From positions 3,286,001-3,350,000 of the forward strand of contig NZ_CP054044.1 in NCBI RefSeq assembly GCF_013282745.1: 64,000 nucleotides of DNA. The letters run 5' to 3'. Position 1 is the stretch's first letter. Each line of letters opens with the position of its first letter. Source of the stretch: Yersinia bercovieri ATCC 43970 (lineage in GTDB: Bacteria; Pseudomonadota; Gammaproteobacteria; Enterobacterales; Enterobacteriaceae). Of the stretch, positions 19,141 through 27,378 are shown one piece after another. Made by a program: the position numbers and the translations under genes. A model generated the notes under the pieces. It saw only the letters and a program-made list of their open reading frames with translations. It was not told where the DNA came from and did not search any database.

Positions 19141-20023
19141 TTTTTCCTCCTTTATCGGCGGAGTAGAAGACCCAATATTTAGATGATTTAAATGCAATTG
19201 AGGCGAAGAGGGCGACTACCAGGAAGAGTATCCAGGCCAGCGCAGCACCGTATCCCATATCAAAGTATTTAAACGCTGTATCATAGATATAGAGCGAGAA
19301 TAAATAGGTGTAGTGGGTCGGTCCGCCGTCAGTAATAACGTACGGCGCAGTAAACTCTTGGAATGCCTGCGTGGTTTGCATAATAAAGTTAAAGAAAATA
19401 ACTGGCGTGATCAGTGGCACAGTCACTTTCATAAACATTTGCCATTTAGAGGCACCATCAATCATGGCGGCTTCATACTGTGATTGCGGCACGTTCTGCA
19501 ATGCAGCCAGGAAGATAACCATGGCCGAACCGAACTGCCAAACACGCAGTAATGTGACGGATGTCAGCGCCAGCGCTGGTTCTCCCAACCAGTTGATGGC
19601 ATCAAATCCGAGCACACCGATAAAACTGTTTAACAGGCCATCGATGGCAAAGAGAGCACGCCATAACACGGCAATTGCAACGCTGCTGCCGAGGATAGAT
19701 GGAATATAGAAAGCAGTACGGAAGAGGCCGATACCACGTAATTTAAAGTTCAGTACAAAAGCGATCCCCAGGGCAAATGCCAGTTTTAAAGGAATAGTCA
19801 GAAATACATAAGCGAATGTTACGCCCATGGATTTCCAGAATAAATCATCTTCCAGCAGCATATGACGATAATTCTCGATCCCGTTAAAAACGGGAGGGTT
19901 CATTAAGTCATACTCAGTAAAACTGAGAAAGAAAGATGATACAAAGGGGAAAGCCGTAAATATTATCAACCCAAGTATATAAGGTGATAAATAGGCTAAC
20001 CCCAGCATTCTGTTTTCATTCAT
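19133..20023 (-). CDS. togM: TogM, permease of the oligogalacturonide ABC importer
   Basis: First permease subunit, 296 residues, MalF-type. Six hydrophobic helices and the EAA motif (YEAAMIDGASKWQMFMKVTVPLITP) are visible; the start lacks a signal peptide as usual. It lies 40 bases after pelW and overlaps togN, giving the order pelW-togM-togN-togA-togB found in Dickeya and Yersinia. Together with TogN it forms the channel for oligogalacturonides delivered by TogB. Confidence 0.93.
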   Translation of the reverse strand: MNENRMLGLAYLSPYILGLIIFTAFPFVSSFFLSFTEYDLMNPPVFNGIENYRHMLLEDDLFWKSMGVTFAYVFLTIPLKLAFALGIAFVLNFKLRGIGLFRTAFYIPSILGSSVAIAVLWRALFAIDGLLNSFIGVLGFDAINWLGEPALALTSVTLLRVWQFGSAMVIFLAALQNVPQSQYEAAMIDGASKWQMFMKVTVPLITPVIFFNFIMQTTQAFQEFTAPYVITDGGPTHYTYLFSLYIYDTAFKYFDMGYGAALAWILFLVVALFASIAFKSSKYWVFYSADKGGKND

Positions 20024-20063
20024 AATGCTTACCTATTTTTAATAACATGAAAGATAAATAAAA

Positions 20064-21734
20064 CTACTGATTCAAAAGCGTCGGATAAATAAAGTCGATA
20101 TCATATAAAGTGCGGCTTTCCCCGTTCACTCGATAATCTCCATGGATGTAACCACCATTGGTAATAAATTGAGGTATCGCTGCCAATTTATTCTGTTTGG
20201 CGGCAATTAAGGTCAATATTGCTAATGCAATCGGATTGTCGAGACGGAAATAACGGTGTTGCGCCGATTCAACAAACAGACCACGGTGGTAATGTTGCGT
20301 AAATAGGTCGTCCCCCACTTGCCAGGCTAATTCAAATAGTCGAGCACATTGGCAATGTTCCGCCAGTTCAGTTAAGGCCAGCAGCAGATAGGGTGTTGCT
20401 TTAGGTTTTTGACCGGCAATTAGTGTCGCCTGGCGTTTTGGCTTATTTAATTCAGCCAACTGCCAGCGGTGCAGTAATACGCCAATCAAATCCAACAGTT
20501 CTTCATCTTCACTTAAGCGCCAGGCCCGGACTAGCGGCAGCAGGTAATCAACCTCTAATGGGAAGGGCGAGATGACCGTCCCTTTTGCGCCATAGTAGCC
20601 ATCACGTTGCAAAACATAGCCGCTCATGTCCTGACCATCGTTCCATAACGGACGCAATGTATTGCTCTCAACGTCATAAGCGAAACGATAGTAATTTTTT
20701 AGCCCGTCAATCACCCATTGTAGTACTTCGGTATCCGGTTGTTGGCGCAGAATATCCAGCATCGCCAATGGGTTATCAATCAGCAGTGGGCGCATGTCGC
20801 GGAACAGGACATTGGCTTCACGGGCTATCTCACCAAATTCAGGGCCAAACTGGCGCTTGGCACGATCGCCATACCAAGATTGGGTCTGGTTGTCATCGGC
20901 CGGCAGTGGGCGGCGCTGCTGTGGTGAGCTGAACTGATAAACCGGCAGACCTGTTTCAGGATGGCGGGCTAAAACATATTGGCGGTATAGGTGTTTGCCC
21001 CATGCCGTTGCGGCGATATCACCGGTGTACTCGGCATACTTATAGGCAGCGTAAATCAAATCGGTGCCGGCATTCACAAAGGTCAAGCCCTTGGTCTCTG
21101 GTAGGCGCGGCAGCTCCGCAGGGTTAACCACATCGTGACGGGCATGAGTGAATACATGTGGGTCGCGCTGCTTGTCGTAGCTACCATGGCGGCCCAAATC
21201 CAGGGTTTGCCAATCTTCCACATGGGCGTGCCAAAAACCCTGCAAGAAATTCAGTGTTTTTTCCCGATCAATAGTGATCAGCAAATTGTAATAGGGTAGA
21301 TGATGCTTCAGCTCGTGGACTTGCGCTTTCGATTCTGGCCCTTCAGTGTTCAACGAATCCAGATTCAGGAAACGGTGTCCGCCCCAATAAAATAGTCCGC
21401 TCTGCTCATGCACGCCGCGCTGCATAAAATAGCTGCTTTGCACCCGGGCTTGCTGATGGTATTGCGGGTCCTGAGTCACCAGACTCAGCGCATCTAATGT
21501 CCGTAGCCAGTTTTGCTGACTGGCAAAATTAGATATTGGGGTATTGTGACCATCTGGGAATTCCCATACGACTGGTTGATGAGTCAGCACATCAAAACCA
21601 TCAGCCATCAGTGGGGTTGGATTTTGATTGCTGTGGCCAACAGATTGGACTAAATCAACATAGCTGCGAATAGCGCTGAGCCAGTTAATCATGGTTGCGT
21701 CACTGTTTTTAATGTTGCCGACAAACTCCATCAC
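20064..21734 (-). CDS. pelW: PelW-type cytoplasmic exo-acting pectate lyase (PL2)
   Basis: Polysaccharide lyase family 2 enzyme that releases unsaturated digalacturonate from imported oligomers. At 556 residues it has the family length, and it lacks a signal peptide, which marks it as the cytoplasmic exolytic form (Yersinia PL2B/PelW) rather than the periplasmic endolytic paralogue. Conserved stretches include WEFPDG, SHQNWLR-type helices, GPESKAQVHELKHHLPYY and RDGYYGAKGTVISPFPLE. Start is GTG at 21734 or ATG at 21731; the upstream Shine-Dalgarno is poor. A KdgR box lies about 65 bases upstream. It heads the tog operon, so uptake and first cleavage are made together. Confidence 0.9.
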   Translation of the reverse strand: MMEFVGNIKNSDATMINWLSAIRSYVDLVQSVGHSNQNPTPLMADGFDVLTHQPVVWEFPDGHNTPISNFASQQNWLRTLDALSLVTQDPQYHQQARVQSSYFMQRGVHEQSGLFYWGGHRFLNLDSLNTEGPESKAQVHELKHHLPYYNLLITIDREKTLNFLQGFWHAHVEDWQTLDLGRHGSYDKQRDPHVFTHARHDVVNPAELPRLPETKGLTFVNAGTDLIYAAYKYAEYTGDIAATAWGKHLYRQYVLARHPETGLPVYQFSSPQQRRPLPADDNQTQSWYGDRAKRQFGPEFGEIAREANVLFRDMRPLLIDNPLAMLDILRQQPDTEVLQWVIDGLKNYYRFAYDVESNTLRPLWNDGQDMSGYVLQRDGYYGAKGTVISPFPLEVDYLLPLVRAWRLSEDEELLDLIGVLLHRWQLAELNKPKRQATLIAGQKPKATPYLLLALTELAEHCQCARLFELAWQVGDDLFTQHYHRGLFVESAQHRYFRLDNPIALAILTLIAAKQNKLAAIPQFITNGGYIHGDYRVNGESRTLYDIDFIYPTLLNQ

Positions 21735-21788
21735 CTTAACCCCATCATCGAAACGTTAGGACGGAACCGGTTTAAGGTTCCTTATAAA

Positions 21789-21806
21789 TAGAAACATCGT
21801 TTCAAT
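21789..21806. promoter_or_regulatory. KdgR-type operator of the pelW-togMNAB operon
   Basis: gaaacatcgtttc at 21791-21803 is identical to the box before ogl. A weaker second match (ggaacgttgtttt, near 21867) and a TGTGATCGG half-site (near 21854) lie further upstream. The 324-base gap to kduD also contains the kduD terminator. Confidence 0.75.
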
Positions 21807-21957
21807 CTATTATATTTGTATTTACTGGCGAGTCATTGAGCGAATGACAAAAGTGTGATCGGAGTCGGAACGTTGTTTTGAATTTTTTATTTTTGCACTT
21901 TTGATGCGGTTTTTTTGAGAATCTAATTTGTTAACTATTTGATAAATAAGTAATAAA

Positions 21958-21983
21958 AAAGGCACAACCTAAGTTGTGCCTTT
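21958..21983 (-). terminator. Rho-independent terminator of kduD
   Basis: Perfect eight-base stem ggcacaac/gttgtgcc with a four-base loop; the minus strand continues into a T-run (the plus strand has aaaaaa before it). Confidence 0.85.
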
Positions 21984-22058
21984 AAACAATTTTGAGTCGA
22001 ATTCTGGCGAATAACCTAAAGAAATAGAACTTAACTCAAATTGGTCATGATTCTTGGT

Positions 22059-22820
22059 TTAGCGCGCCAGCCAGCCGCCATCAACAGCGATAGTGTAACC
22101 ACTGATATAGTCGGATGCTTTGGAGGCCAGGAAGACCACTGGACCTTTCAGATCATCAGGCAAGCCCCAACGACCAGCCGGGATACGGTCAAGGATCTCT
22201 TTGCTGCGCTCTTCATCTTTACGCAACTGCTGAGTGTTGTTGGTCGCCATATAGCCAGGCGCTACCGCGTTCACATTGATGCCGTGTTTTGCCCACTCGT
22301 TAGCTAACAGACGGGTGACACCCATCACGGCGCTTTTCGATGCGGTGTAAGACGGCACACGGATGCCACCTTGATAAGAGAGCATTGAGGCAACGTTAAT
22401 GATTTTGCCGCCATGACCCTGTTTGATGAATTGTTTGGCAACCGCCTGAGACATAAAGAACACGGTTTTGATGTTCACATTCATCACATCATCCCAGTCT
22501 TTTTCGCTGAAGTTGATCGCATCTTCACGACGGATGATACCGGCGTTATTGACCAGAATATCGATTTGGCCAAATTCAGCGACAGCACGCTCTAACAGGG
22601 CTGGAATGCCATCAATTTTGCTCAGATCCGCAGTCAGGCTCAAGAAGCGGCGACCTAATGCAGTCACTTTTTCAATCGTCTCTTTTGGCTCAACAATGTT
22701 GATACCCACGATATCGCAACCTGCTTCGGCTAAACCGATCGCCATGCCTTGGCCCAAACCGGTATCACAGCCAGTAACCAGTGCAATTTTACCTTTCAAT
22801 TCAAAGGAATCTAAAATCAT
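22059..22820 (-). CDS. kduD: 2-dehydro-3-deoxy-D-gluconate 5-dehydrogenase KduD
   Basis: NAD-dependent short-chain dehydrogenase that converts 2,5-diketo-3-deoxygluconate to 2-keto-3-deoxygluconate (KDG), the KdgR inducer. From the ATG at 22820 the protein has 253 residues, as in E. coli. It shows the Rossmann motif TGCDTGLGQG near residue 16, NNAG, the catalytic YTASK, and the C-terminal GYTIAVDGGWLAR. A 22-codon upstream extension is possible but absent from the family. It is divergent from kdgF, with a KdgR-like box between them. kduI is not in this window. Confidence 0.95.
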   Translation of the reverse strand: MILDSFELKGKIALVTGCDTGLGQGMAIGLAEAGCDIVGINIVEPKETIEKVTALGRRFLSLTADLSKIDGIPALLERAVAEFGQIDILVNNAGIIRREDAINFSEKDWDDVMNVNIKTVFFMSQAVAKQFIKQGHGGKIINVASMLSYQGGIRVPSYTASKSAVMGVTRLLANEWAKHGINVNAVAPGYMATNNTQQLRKDEERSKEILDRIPAGRWGLPDDLKGPVVFLASKASDYISGYTIAVDGGWLAR

Positions 22821-23086
22821 AGCTAACATCTCTCTCAAGGCGGTCAAAGATTGCCGCGATTTCAATATTGGGGAGAAAACCGCCAAAAGGACGGCTTTGG
22901 TTGGTAGAGCCTATCTTTCAGAACATCATCTTGAATGGGTATCACCCAAGTCAGATAGCACGGCAAAAGTAGAGAGTGCGCATGATGCCGAAAATGGTGC
23001 CTTACAACCTGCGCGGATCTGACTTCTGACCGAGTGTTTCTTTTGATTCGCTGATGATAGTGTTTGCGGGAAGTTAATTCAATAAA

Positions 23087-23105
23087 AATGAAATGATGTT
23101 TTATT
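23087..23105. promoter_or_regulatory. KdgR-type operator between kduD and kdgF
   Basis: aatgaaatgatgttttatt fits the KdgR box with one weaker half (TTTT for TTTC). It lies about 140 bases from the kdgF start and 270 from kduD in a 422-base divergent gap and could serve either or both. The rest of the gap shows no gene. Confidence 0.6.
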
Positions 23106-23242
23106 ATTTTTTGAGGGGCGTCATGATTTTTGGATTAATTATGGTCAAACTATGGAGATTGCCCGTAGAATGAGTCAAAACCAGCGTAAAACAGTGACGA
23201 CGGTACAGCTAAATCTATTCTGCATAATAATGAGGAGAAACA

Positions 23243-23575
23243 ATGAAGATGTTCTTTATTAATGATGAAACGCCATGGGAAGAGCTAGGCAATGGCATTA
23301 AACGCAAAGTCATGACCTGGAGTGATGAGCTGATGATGGTCTGCGTTCACTTTGACAAAGGGGCGATTGGCGTGGCGCACAAACATGATATTCATGACCA
23401 AATTGCTTATGTTGCCGCAGGCAGTTTTGAAGTGGAAATTGAGGGGCAGAAGCGCATATTGAAAGCTGGCGATGCGTATCGTGCGGTGAAAAATGAGATG
23501 CATGGCGCGGTATCGTTGGAGGATAACAGTATTTTGATCGACACCTTTACCCCTAAGCGGGATGATTTCCTTTAA
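23243..23575 (+). CDS. kdgF: KdgF, cupin that linearises unsaturated uronates
   Basis: Small cupin (110 residues) that speeds the opening of 4,5-unsaturated galacturonate to its linear keto form, feeding KduI/KduD. The cupin metal site is visible as H46, H48, Q53 (HKHDIHDQ) and H87 (NEMHG), with the glycine-containing barrel turns between (GSFEVEIEGQ, LKAGDAY). No signal peptide. AGGAG precedes the ATG. The gene is divergent from kduD and followed by a hairpin (gggcggtt/aaccgccc, 23584-23612) that may terminate it. Confidence 0.94.
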   Translation: MKMFFINDETPWEELGNGIKRKVMTWSDELMMVCVHFDKGAIGVAHKHDIHDQIAYVAAGSFEVEIEGQKRILKAGDAYRAVKNEMHGAVSLEDNSILIDTFTPKRDDFL

Positions 23576-23658
23576 AATCTATTGGGCGGTTGAGCATCGA
23601 CTTTAACCGCCCCTTATCACCAGGATTCTACTCCTCTTCAGCGACAAACTCTCCTCAG

Positions 23659-24324
23659 CTACGAAATATCCTCCTGGCGCAATTGCTCGAGTGATGCCAA
23701 TTGAATATCCGCCAATGCCCAGCGTGGGTCTGCGCGGTACTCCGGTGATGGGATCACAATAGAGCGCATCCGTGCTGCTTTGGTGGCAATCATACCGTTG
23801 ACTGAATCTTCTAGCGTGACACATTGTAGCGGGTCAATAGCCAGATCCGCCGCCGCATTCAGATAGACCTCGGGGTGCGGTTTGCTGTAGGGCAGGTACT
23901 CTGCGGACACTAAACAGTCAAAATAGTGTTCAACGCCGAGCATGGCGAGCACGCGTTTTTGCATATGTAGCGGTGAGGCGGAGGCCAGGCCAATTTTCAG
24001 CCCTTGTTGGCGACAAAGCTCCAGCGCATATTCGACACCGGGTAACACCGGGCGCGTCTCCTCCACCAGGTCTATTGCGCGGGCAATAATACGTTTGCAC
24101 ACCTCCGCCTGACTCGGCCCCTGCCATGGCCGGGTTTGATACCAAAGTTTCACCACCAAATCGATACGCAGACCAAGGGTGTCGGGCAGTGAATCTCGCG
24201 AGGAGGTGTCCAGCCCGAGTGAGGTGAAAATATCAAGTTCAGCCTGTAACCATAAAGGTTCTGAGTCAATCAGCAGGCCGTCCATATCAAAGATTGCGGC
24301 CTTAATCGGATGAGGGGTCGCCAT
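23659..24324 (-). CDS. hxpB: HxpB (YniC), HAD-family sugar phosphatase
   Basis: Haloacid-dehalogenase hydrolase that dephosphorylates hexose phosphates such as 2-deoxyglucose-6-phosphate. All four HAD motifs are visible in 221 residues: DMDGLLIDSEPLW (nucleophile D near residue 13), the threonine/serine motif GLASASP, the lysine in YSKPHPEVY, and the acidic LEDSVNG. Length matches E. coli YniC (222). AGGAG stands before the ATG. It is divergent from yniB, as in E. coli. Confidence 0.93.
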   Translation of the reverse strand: MATPHPIKAAIFDMDGLLIDSEPLWLQAELDIFTSLGLDTSSRDSLPDTLGLRIDLVVKLWYQTRPWQGPSQAEVCKRIIARAIDLVEETRPVLPGVEYALELCRQQGLKIGLASASPLHMQKRVLAMLGVEHYFDCLVSAEYLPYSKPHPEVYLNAAADLAIDPLQCVTLEDSVNGMIATKAARMRSIVIPSPEYRADPRWALADIQLASLEQLRQEDIS

Positions 24325-24512
24325 TAATCATCACTCCTGTTGGTTTTTAGCTATCAGCTGAATACTTTAGCATTAACTTAATCATCTTGCGTCAACGGAA
24401 CCGACGGTGAATTTGAGTTAACCATGGAGATCACAACAAAAATTTTGCACAAAGAGTGAATGTAGCAGGTAAACTAAATCTACATAAGTTGTGGTATTTA
24501 CAAGGAGAAGTC

Positions 24513-25067
24513 ATGACCTATCAACAGGCTGGGCGCGTCGCTGTTATCAAACGGATTGCAGGATGGCTCGTTTTTATTCCAGCACTGCTGTCAACGTTGA
24601 TTTCAATTATCAATTTTGCCTATCAATATAGCCAAAACAGTACCGGGATTAATGCGGTGATGCTGGATTTTATCCATGTCATGACCGATATGATCCGCTT
24701 TAATACCACTTTCCTGGATATCTTCTGGTTCAACTCACCCGTGCCCGATTTCGATCAGGGTTTTTCTGCCGCTAACATTATGTTTTTTATCATTTATATG
24801 TTGATTTTCGTCGGTCTGTCGTTGCAGGCGTCAGGGGCGCGGATGTCGCGGCAAGTGCGGCATATTCGTGAGGGCATTGAAGATCAGCTGATTTTAGAGC
24901 AGGCCAAAGGCAGTGAAGGGCGCAGCCGTGAACAGTTGGAAGAGAGGATAGTCTTACCGCACCACACTATTTTCTTGCAGTTTTTTACCCTCTATATCCT
25001 GCCGCTGGTGACTGGTGTGGTGGCCTATTTTGTCATTAAGCTATTGGGATTGATGGCACAGGGATAA
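24513..25067 (+). CDS. yniB: YniB family membrane protein
   Basis: Inner-membrane protein of unknown function, 184 residues from the ATG at 24513, which has AAGGAG six bases upstream; upstream in-frame codons have no such site. Three or four hydrophobic helices are visible (about 14-35, 90-112, 145-178), with charged segments between. The sequence MTYQQAGRVAVIKRIAGW and RMSRQVRHIREGIEDQLILEQAKG are family signatures. Gene order hxpB-yniB-yniA matches E. coli, apart from the short foreign remnant that follows. Confidence 0.9.
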   Translation: MTYQQAGRVAVIKRIAGWLVFIPALLSTLISIINFAYQYSQNSTGINAVMLDFIHVMTDMIRFNTTFLDIFWFNSPVPDFDQGFSAANIMFFIIYMLIFVGLSLQASGARMSRQVRHIREGIEDQLILEQAKGSEGRSREQLEERIVLPHHTIFLQFFTLYILPLVTGVVAYFVIKLLGLMAQG

Positions 25068-25104
25068 GCTGTTATTAGAGAGAAAAGCCGCAATAGTGCT
25101 AAAC

Positions 25105-25182
25105 ATTCATGATCATTGAGACTGACATCTTATCCAGCGGGATTTGGTCGAACAGGACTTTCATATCCTCGACGGTATCAAT
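25105..25182 (-). pseudogene. Remnant of methylmalonyl-CoA mutase (26 codons)
   Basis: Reading the minus strand gives 26 open codons including TVEDMKVLFD and IPLDKMSVSM, a well-known conserved stretch of the methylmalonyl-CoA mutase (ScpA/MutB) substrate domain, where intact enzymes continue with TMNGAVLP. Here the next residues are changed (IMN) and a stop follows at once; another stop precedes the fragment. No other part of the gene is recognisable in the 190-base yniB-yniA spacer. It is therefore a decayed piece of a gene that was once here or was carried in. Confidence 0.7.
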
Positions 25183-25198
25183 TCAAGTGCCGGGCATA

Positions 25199-25248
25199 AA
25201 AAAACACCCTGACTGGTTGAACTGCCAACTTTTGGGGTGCTGTTTTTT
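25199..25248. terminator. Bidirectional terminator between yniB and yniA
   Basis: Arms caccc and gggtg with A-run on the left and a seven-T run on the right; an inner gttgaactgccaac mini-stem lengthens the structure. It can end both convergent genes. Confidence 0.75.
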
Positions 25249-25261
25249 TATCTGCTGAGGA

Positions 25262-26131
25262 TTAGAAATGTTCGGGATGCAGCAATTGGTCAACGGCTTT
25301 TTGCGCATTAAGCCAGTGTTGGCCACCAAATAAGTTACTGCGATTTAATAAGTAATAGAGCTGATAGATTGGCTGCCGCTCAATAAAATCGCTGGGCAGT
25401 GGCCAAACACTCTGATAACCATCGTAAATTTGTGCGGGTAAAGTGGGGTAGAGTGGCAGCATCGAGAGATCACACTCCCGATCACCCCAGTAGCAGGCGG
25501 GATCAAAAATCACCGGCCCATTAGCGCTGGCGGCACAGTTAGCGGGCCATAAATCGCCATGTAGCAAAGAGGGTTGCGGCTGGTGGCTCTGTAAGCGGTC
25601 GTGAACAAGGTCGGTTATCTGGTCAATATCACCAAACGACATCCCTTTTTCGGCGGCTAATTGTAGTTGCCAACCAATACGCTGCTCAGCAAAAAATTGC
25701 GCCCAACGGCGTTGCCAGCTATTGGGTTGCGGGGTTGTGGCCAGGTCATTATCAAAATCTAACCCAAATTGCAGTTGCTCACTCCATTGATGTAAATGCG
25801 CCAATTGTTGGCCTAAACAGTAGGCATTGTGGGCATCAAGGGGCTTTAGAGGGATATATTCGAGCAGCAGGAAGCTGTAATCACGATCACTGCCCACACC
25901 ATAGACTTCCGGCACCTGGACGGTTTTACTGCGGGCTAATAAGGAGAGCTGATCGGCTTCAGCGGTAAATATCGGCAGCATCTCACGGGCATCACATTTT
26001 ACGAAAACCTCGGCTTCACCATAACTGAGACGCCAGGCTTCGTGGATATCCCCACCCGGTAATTCAGTTCTTTCCCGAATTTCAGCCGGGCCTAGGTATT
26101 CACCTAACAGACGATTTACAGCTTGCCACAT
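25262..26131 (-). CDS. yniA: YniA, fructosamine-kinase family protein
   Basis: Cytoplasmic kinase of the FN3K family, thought to phosphorylate ribulosamine or other glycated substrates. The 289-residue protein has an N-terminal kinase lobe with the lysine in EVFVKCD, the hinge LLEYIPL, and the C-lobe motifs LLHGDLWPANC (catalytic loop) and VIFDPACYWGDRECDL (metal-binding). Length is close to E. coli YniA (286). GGGGGTGA precedes the start. It converges with yniB over the mutase remnant. Confidence 0.92.
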   Translation of the reverse strand: MWQAVNRLLGEYLGPAEIRERTELPGGDIHEAWRLSYGEAEVFVKCDAREMLPIFTAEADQLSLLARSKTVQVPEVYGVGSDRDYSFLLLEYIPLKPLDAHNAYCLGQQLAHLHQWSEQLQFGLDFDNDLATTPQPNSWQRRWAQFFAEQRIGWQLQLAAEKGMSFGDIDQITDLVHDRLQSHQPQPSLLHGDLWPANCAASANGPVIFDPACYWGDRECDLSMLPLYPTLPAQIYDGYQSVWPLPSDFIERQPIYQLYYLLNRSNLFGGQHWLNAQKAVDQLLHPEHF

Positions 26132-26194
26132 GATTCACCCCCTATCAGCTTGCCAGTTATATCCTTTGAACTGAGTCGCAGGGCGGTTAGTGAC

Positions 26195-26236
26195 CTTCAC
26201 TTGCCGCCGACCTGCAACGCTTATGACTTTGGGTAG
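26195..26236. repeat. Truncated ERIC-like repeat upstream of yniA
   Basis: Read on the minus strand, tacccaaagtcataagcg followed by ttgcaggtcggcggcaagtg resembles one end of the ERIC element (TACCCAAA...TTGCAGGAAGGCGGCAAG). The central palindrome and the other end are absent. The 338-base yfeD-yniA gap holds this fragment, the yfe terminator and, presumably, the yniA promoter. Confidence 0.55.
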
Positions 26237-26426
26237 ATATCATTAGGTTAGCTTCTTTGCTGTATAAAAAACAAGCGCTAGCGCACAGGGATACCCACGA
26301 GAGATCAAACAAAAGACTGATTCTGCTGCCAAATAGTGACATATTATTTTTCGTACTGATGACCGCCACCATGACGATAAAAACGTCACGGCAGAACCAG
26401 ACCAGATGCATCGTTAAAAGTCGTGA

Positions 26427-26452
26427 ATAAGCCGTAAAAACTACGGCTTATT
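26427..26452 (-). terminator. Hairpin after the yfeABCD operon
   Basis: Arms aagccgta/tacggctt with a five-base loop, 18 bases after the yfeD stop. T-rich sequence follows on the minus strand only moderately, so it is a probable terminator. Confidence 0.65.
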
Positions 26453-26469
26453 TATCACGCGTGCACTGA

Positions 26470-27378
26470 TTATAGCAGATGACTTTTTGGCGTGTTTTTA
26501 GCACTGTCGGCGTTGGCCTGTGCGTTTTTGGTCTGCGGTGTTATCTGGCGACCCTGCATGGGTTTCACATGGCTGTAGATGAGGGCGAAGACAAAGAATA
26601 GTGCCTGAATGATTACGATGCAGGGGCCGGTAGCACCATCAATATGGAAGCTTATTAGCGTACCTAATACGCAAGCGACGACAGAGACCAGGGTGGCAAC
26701 TATCAACATCCGATCGAAACTGCGGCAGAGCATAAAGGCGATGATGCCGGGGGCTATCAGCATGGCGATAACCAAAATAACCCCCACCGCCTGCAATGAT
26801 GCCACAATAGTCAATGCCAGTAGGCAAAGCAGACCATAATGCAAAAGCTTGACCGGCAGCCCAATCACGCGGGCATGGTTAGGATCAAAGCAGTAGAGCA
26901 TCAAGTCCTTACGTTTGAGCAGCACCACTAGCAGGGTGAAGCCGGCGATCCACAAGGTTTGTTTCAGTTCCGCCAGTGAAATACCCAGCATATTACCGAA
27001 TAAAATGTGGCTGAGGTGCTGGTCAGTATCTATGCGGGAGAACATCACTAAACCAAACGCAAACATGCCGGAGAACACAATTCCCATCACGGTATCCTCT
27101 TTCACTCGGCTATGCTCTTTTAAATAGCCGGTGGCGACAGCACAGAATATCCCTGAGACAAAAGCGCCGATCACCAGGGGAATACCGAGCCAAAAGGCCA
27201 GCACTATCCCCGGTAACACGGCATGAGAGATGGCATCCCCCATCAATGACCAGCCTTTTAATACCAGATAGCAAGATAGCACCGCGCATACCACGCCGGT
27301 AATGATAGCCGCAACGATTGCCCGCTGCATAAAGGGGTAAGCGAAGGGTTCGCTGATCAGCGTGAATAAGGTATTCAT
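26470..27378 (-). CDS. yfeD: YfeD, permease of the chelated iron/manganese ABC importer
   Basis: Second ABC-3 (ZnuB/SitD-type) inner-membrane permease, 302 residues, with eight or nine hydrophobic helices and the family phrases LKGWSLMGDAISHAVLPG and VGVILVIAMLIAPGIIAFML. It overlaps the end of yfeC by four bases (ATGA). The C-terminus is polar (about 25 residues). The paralogous yfeC has the same motifs. Together they form the membrane channel of the YfeABCD system, a virulence-linked Fe/Mn transporter of Yersinia equivalent to SitABCD. Confidence 0.94.
   Translation of the reverse strand: MNTLFTLISEPFAYPFMQRAIVAAIITGVVCAVLSCYLVLKGWSLMGDAISHAVLPGIVLAFWLGIPLVIGAFVSGIFCAVATGYLKEHSRVKEDTVMGIVFSGMFAFGLVMFSRIDTDQHLSHILFGNMLGISLAELKQTLWIAGFTLLVVLLKRKDLMLYCFDPNHARVIGLPVKLLHYGLLCLLALTIVASLQAVGVILVIAMLIAPGIIAFMLCRSFDRMLIVATLVSVVACVLGTLISFHIDGATGPCIVIIQALFFVFALIYSHVKPMQGRQITPQTKNAQANADSAKNTPKSHLL

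Noticed and set aside
26187-26411. 74-codon minus-strand frame between yfeD and yniA
   Set aside because: Its end is made of the truncated ERIC sequence, so it is not a conserved gene.
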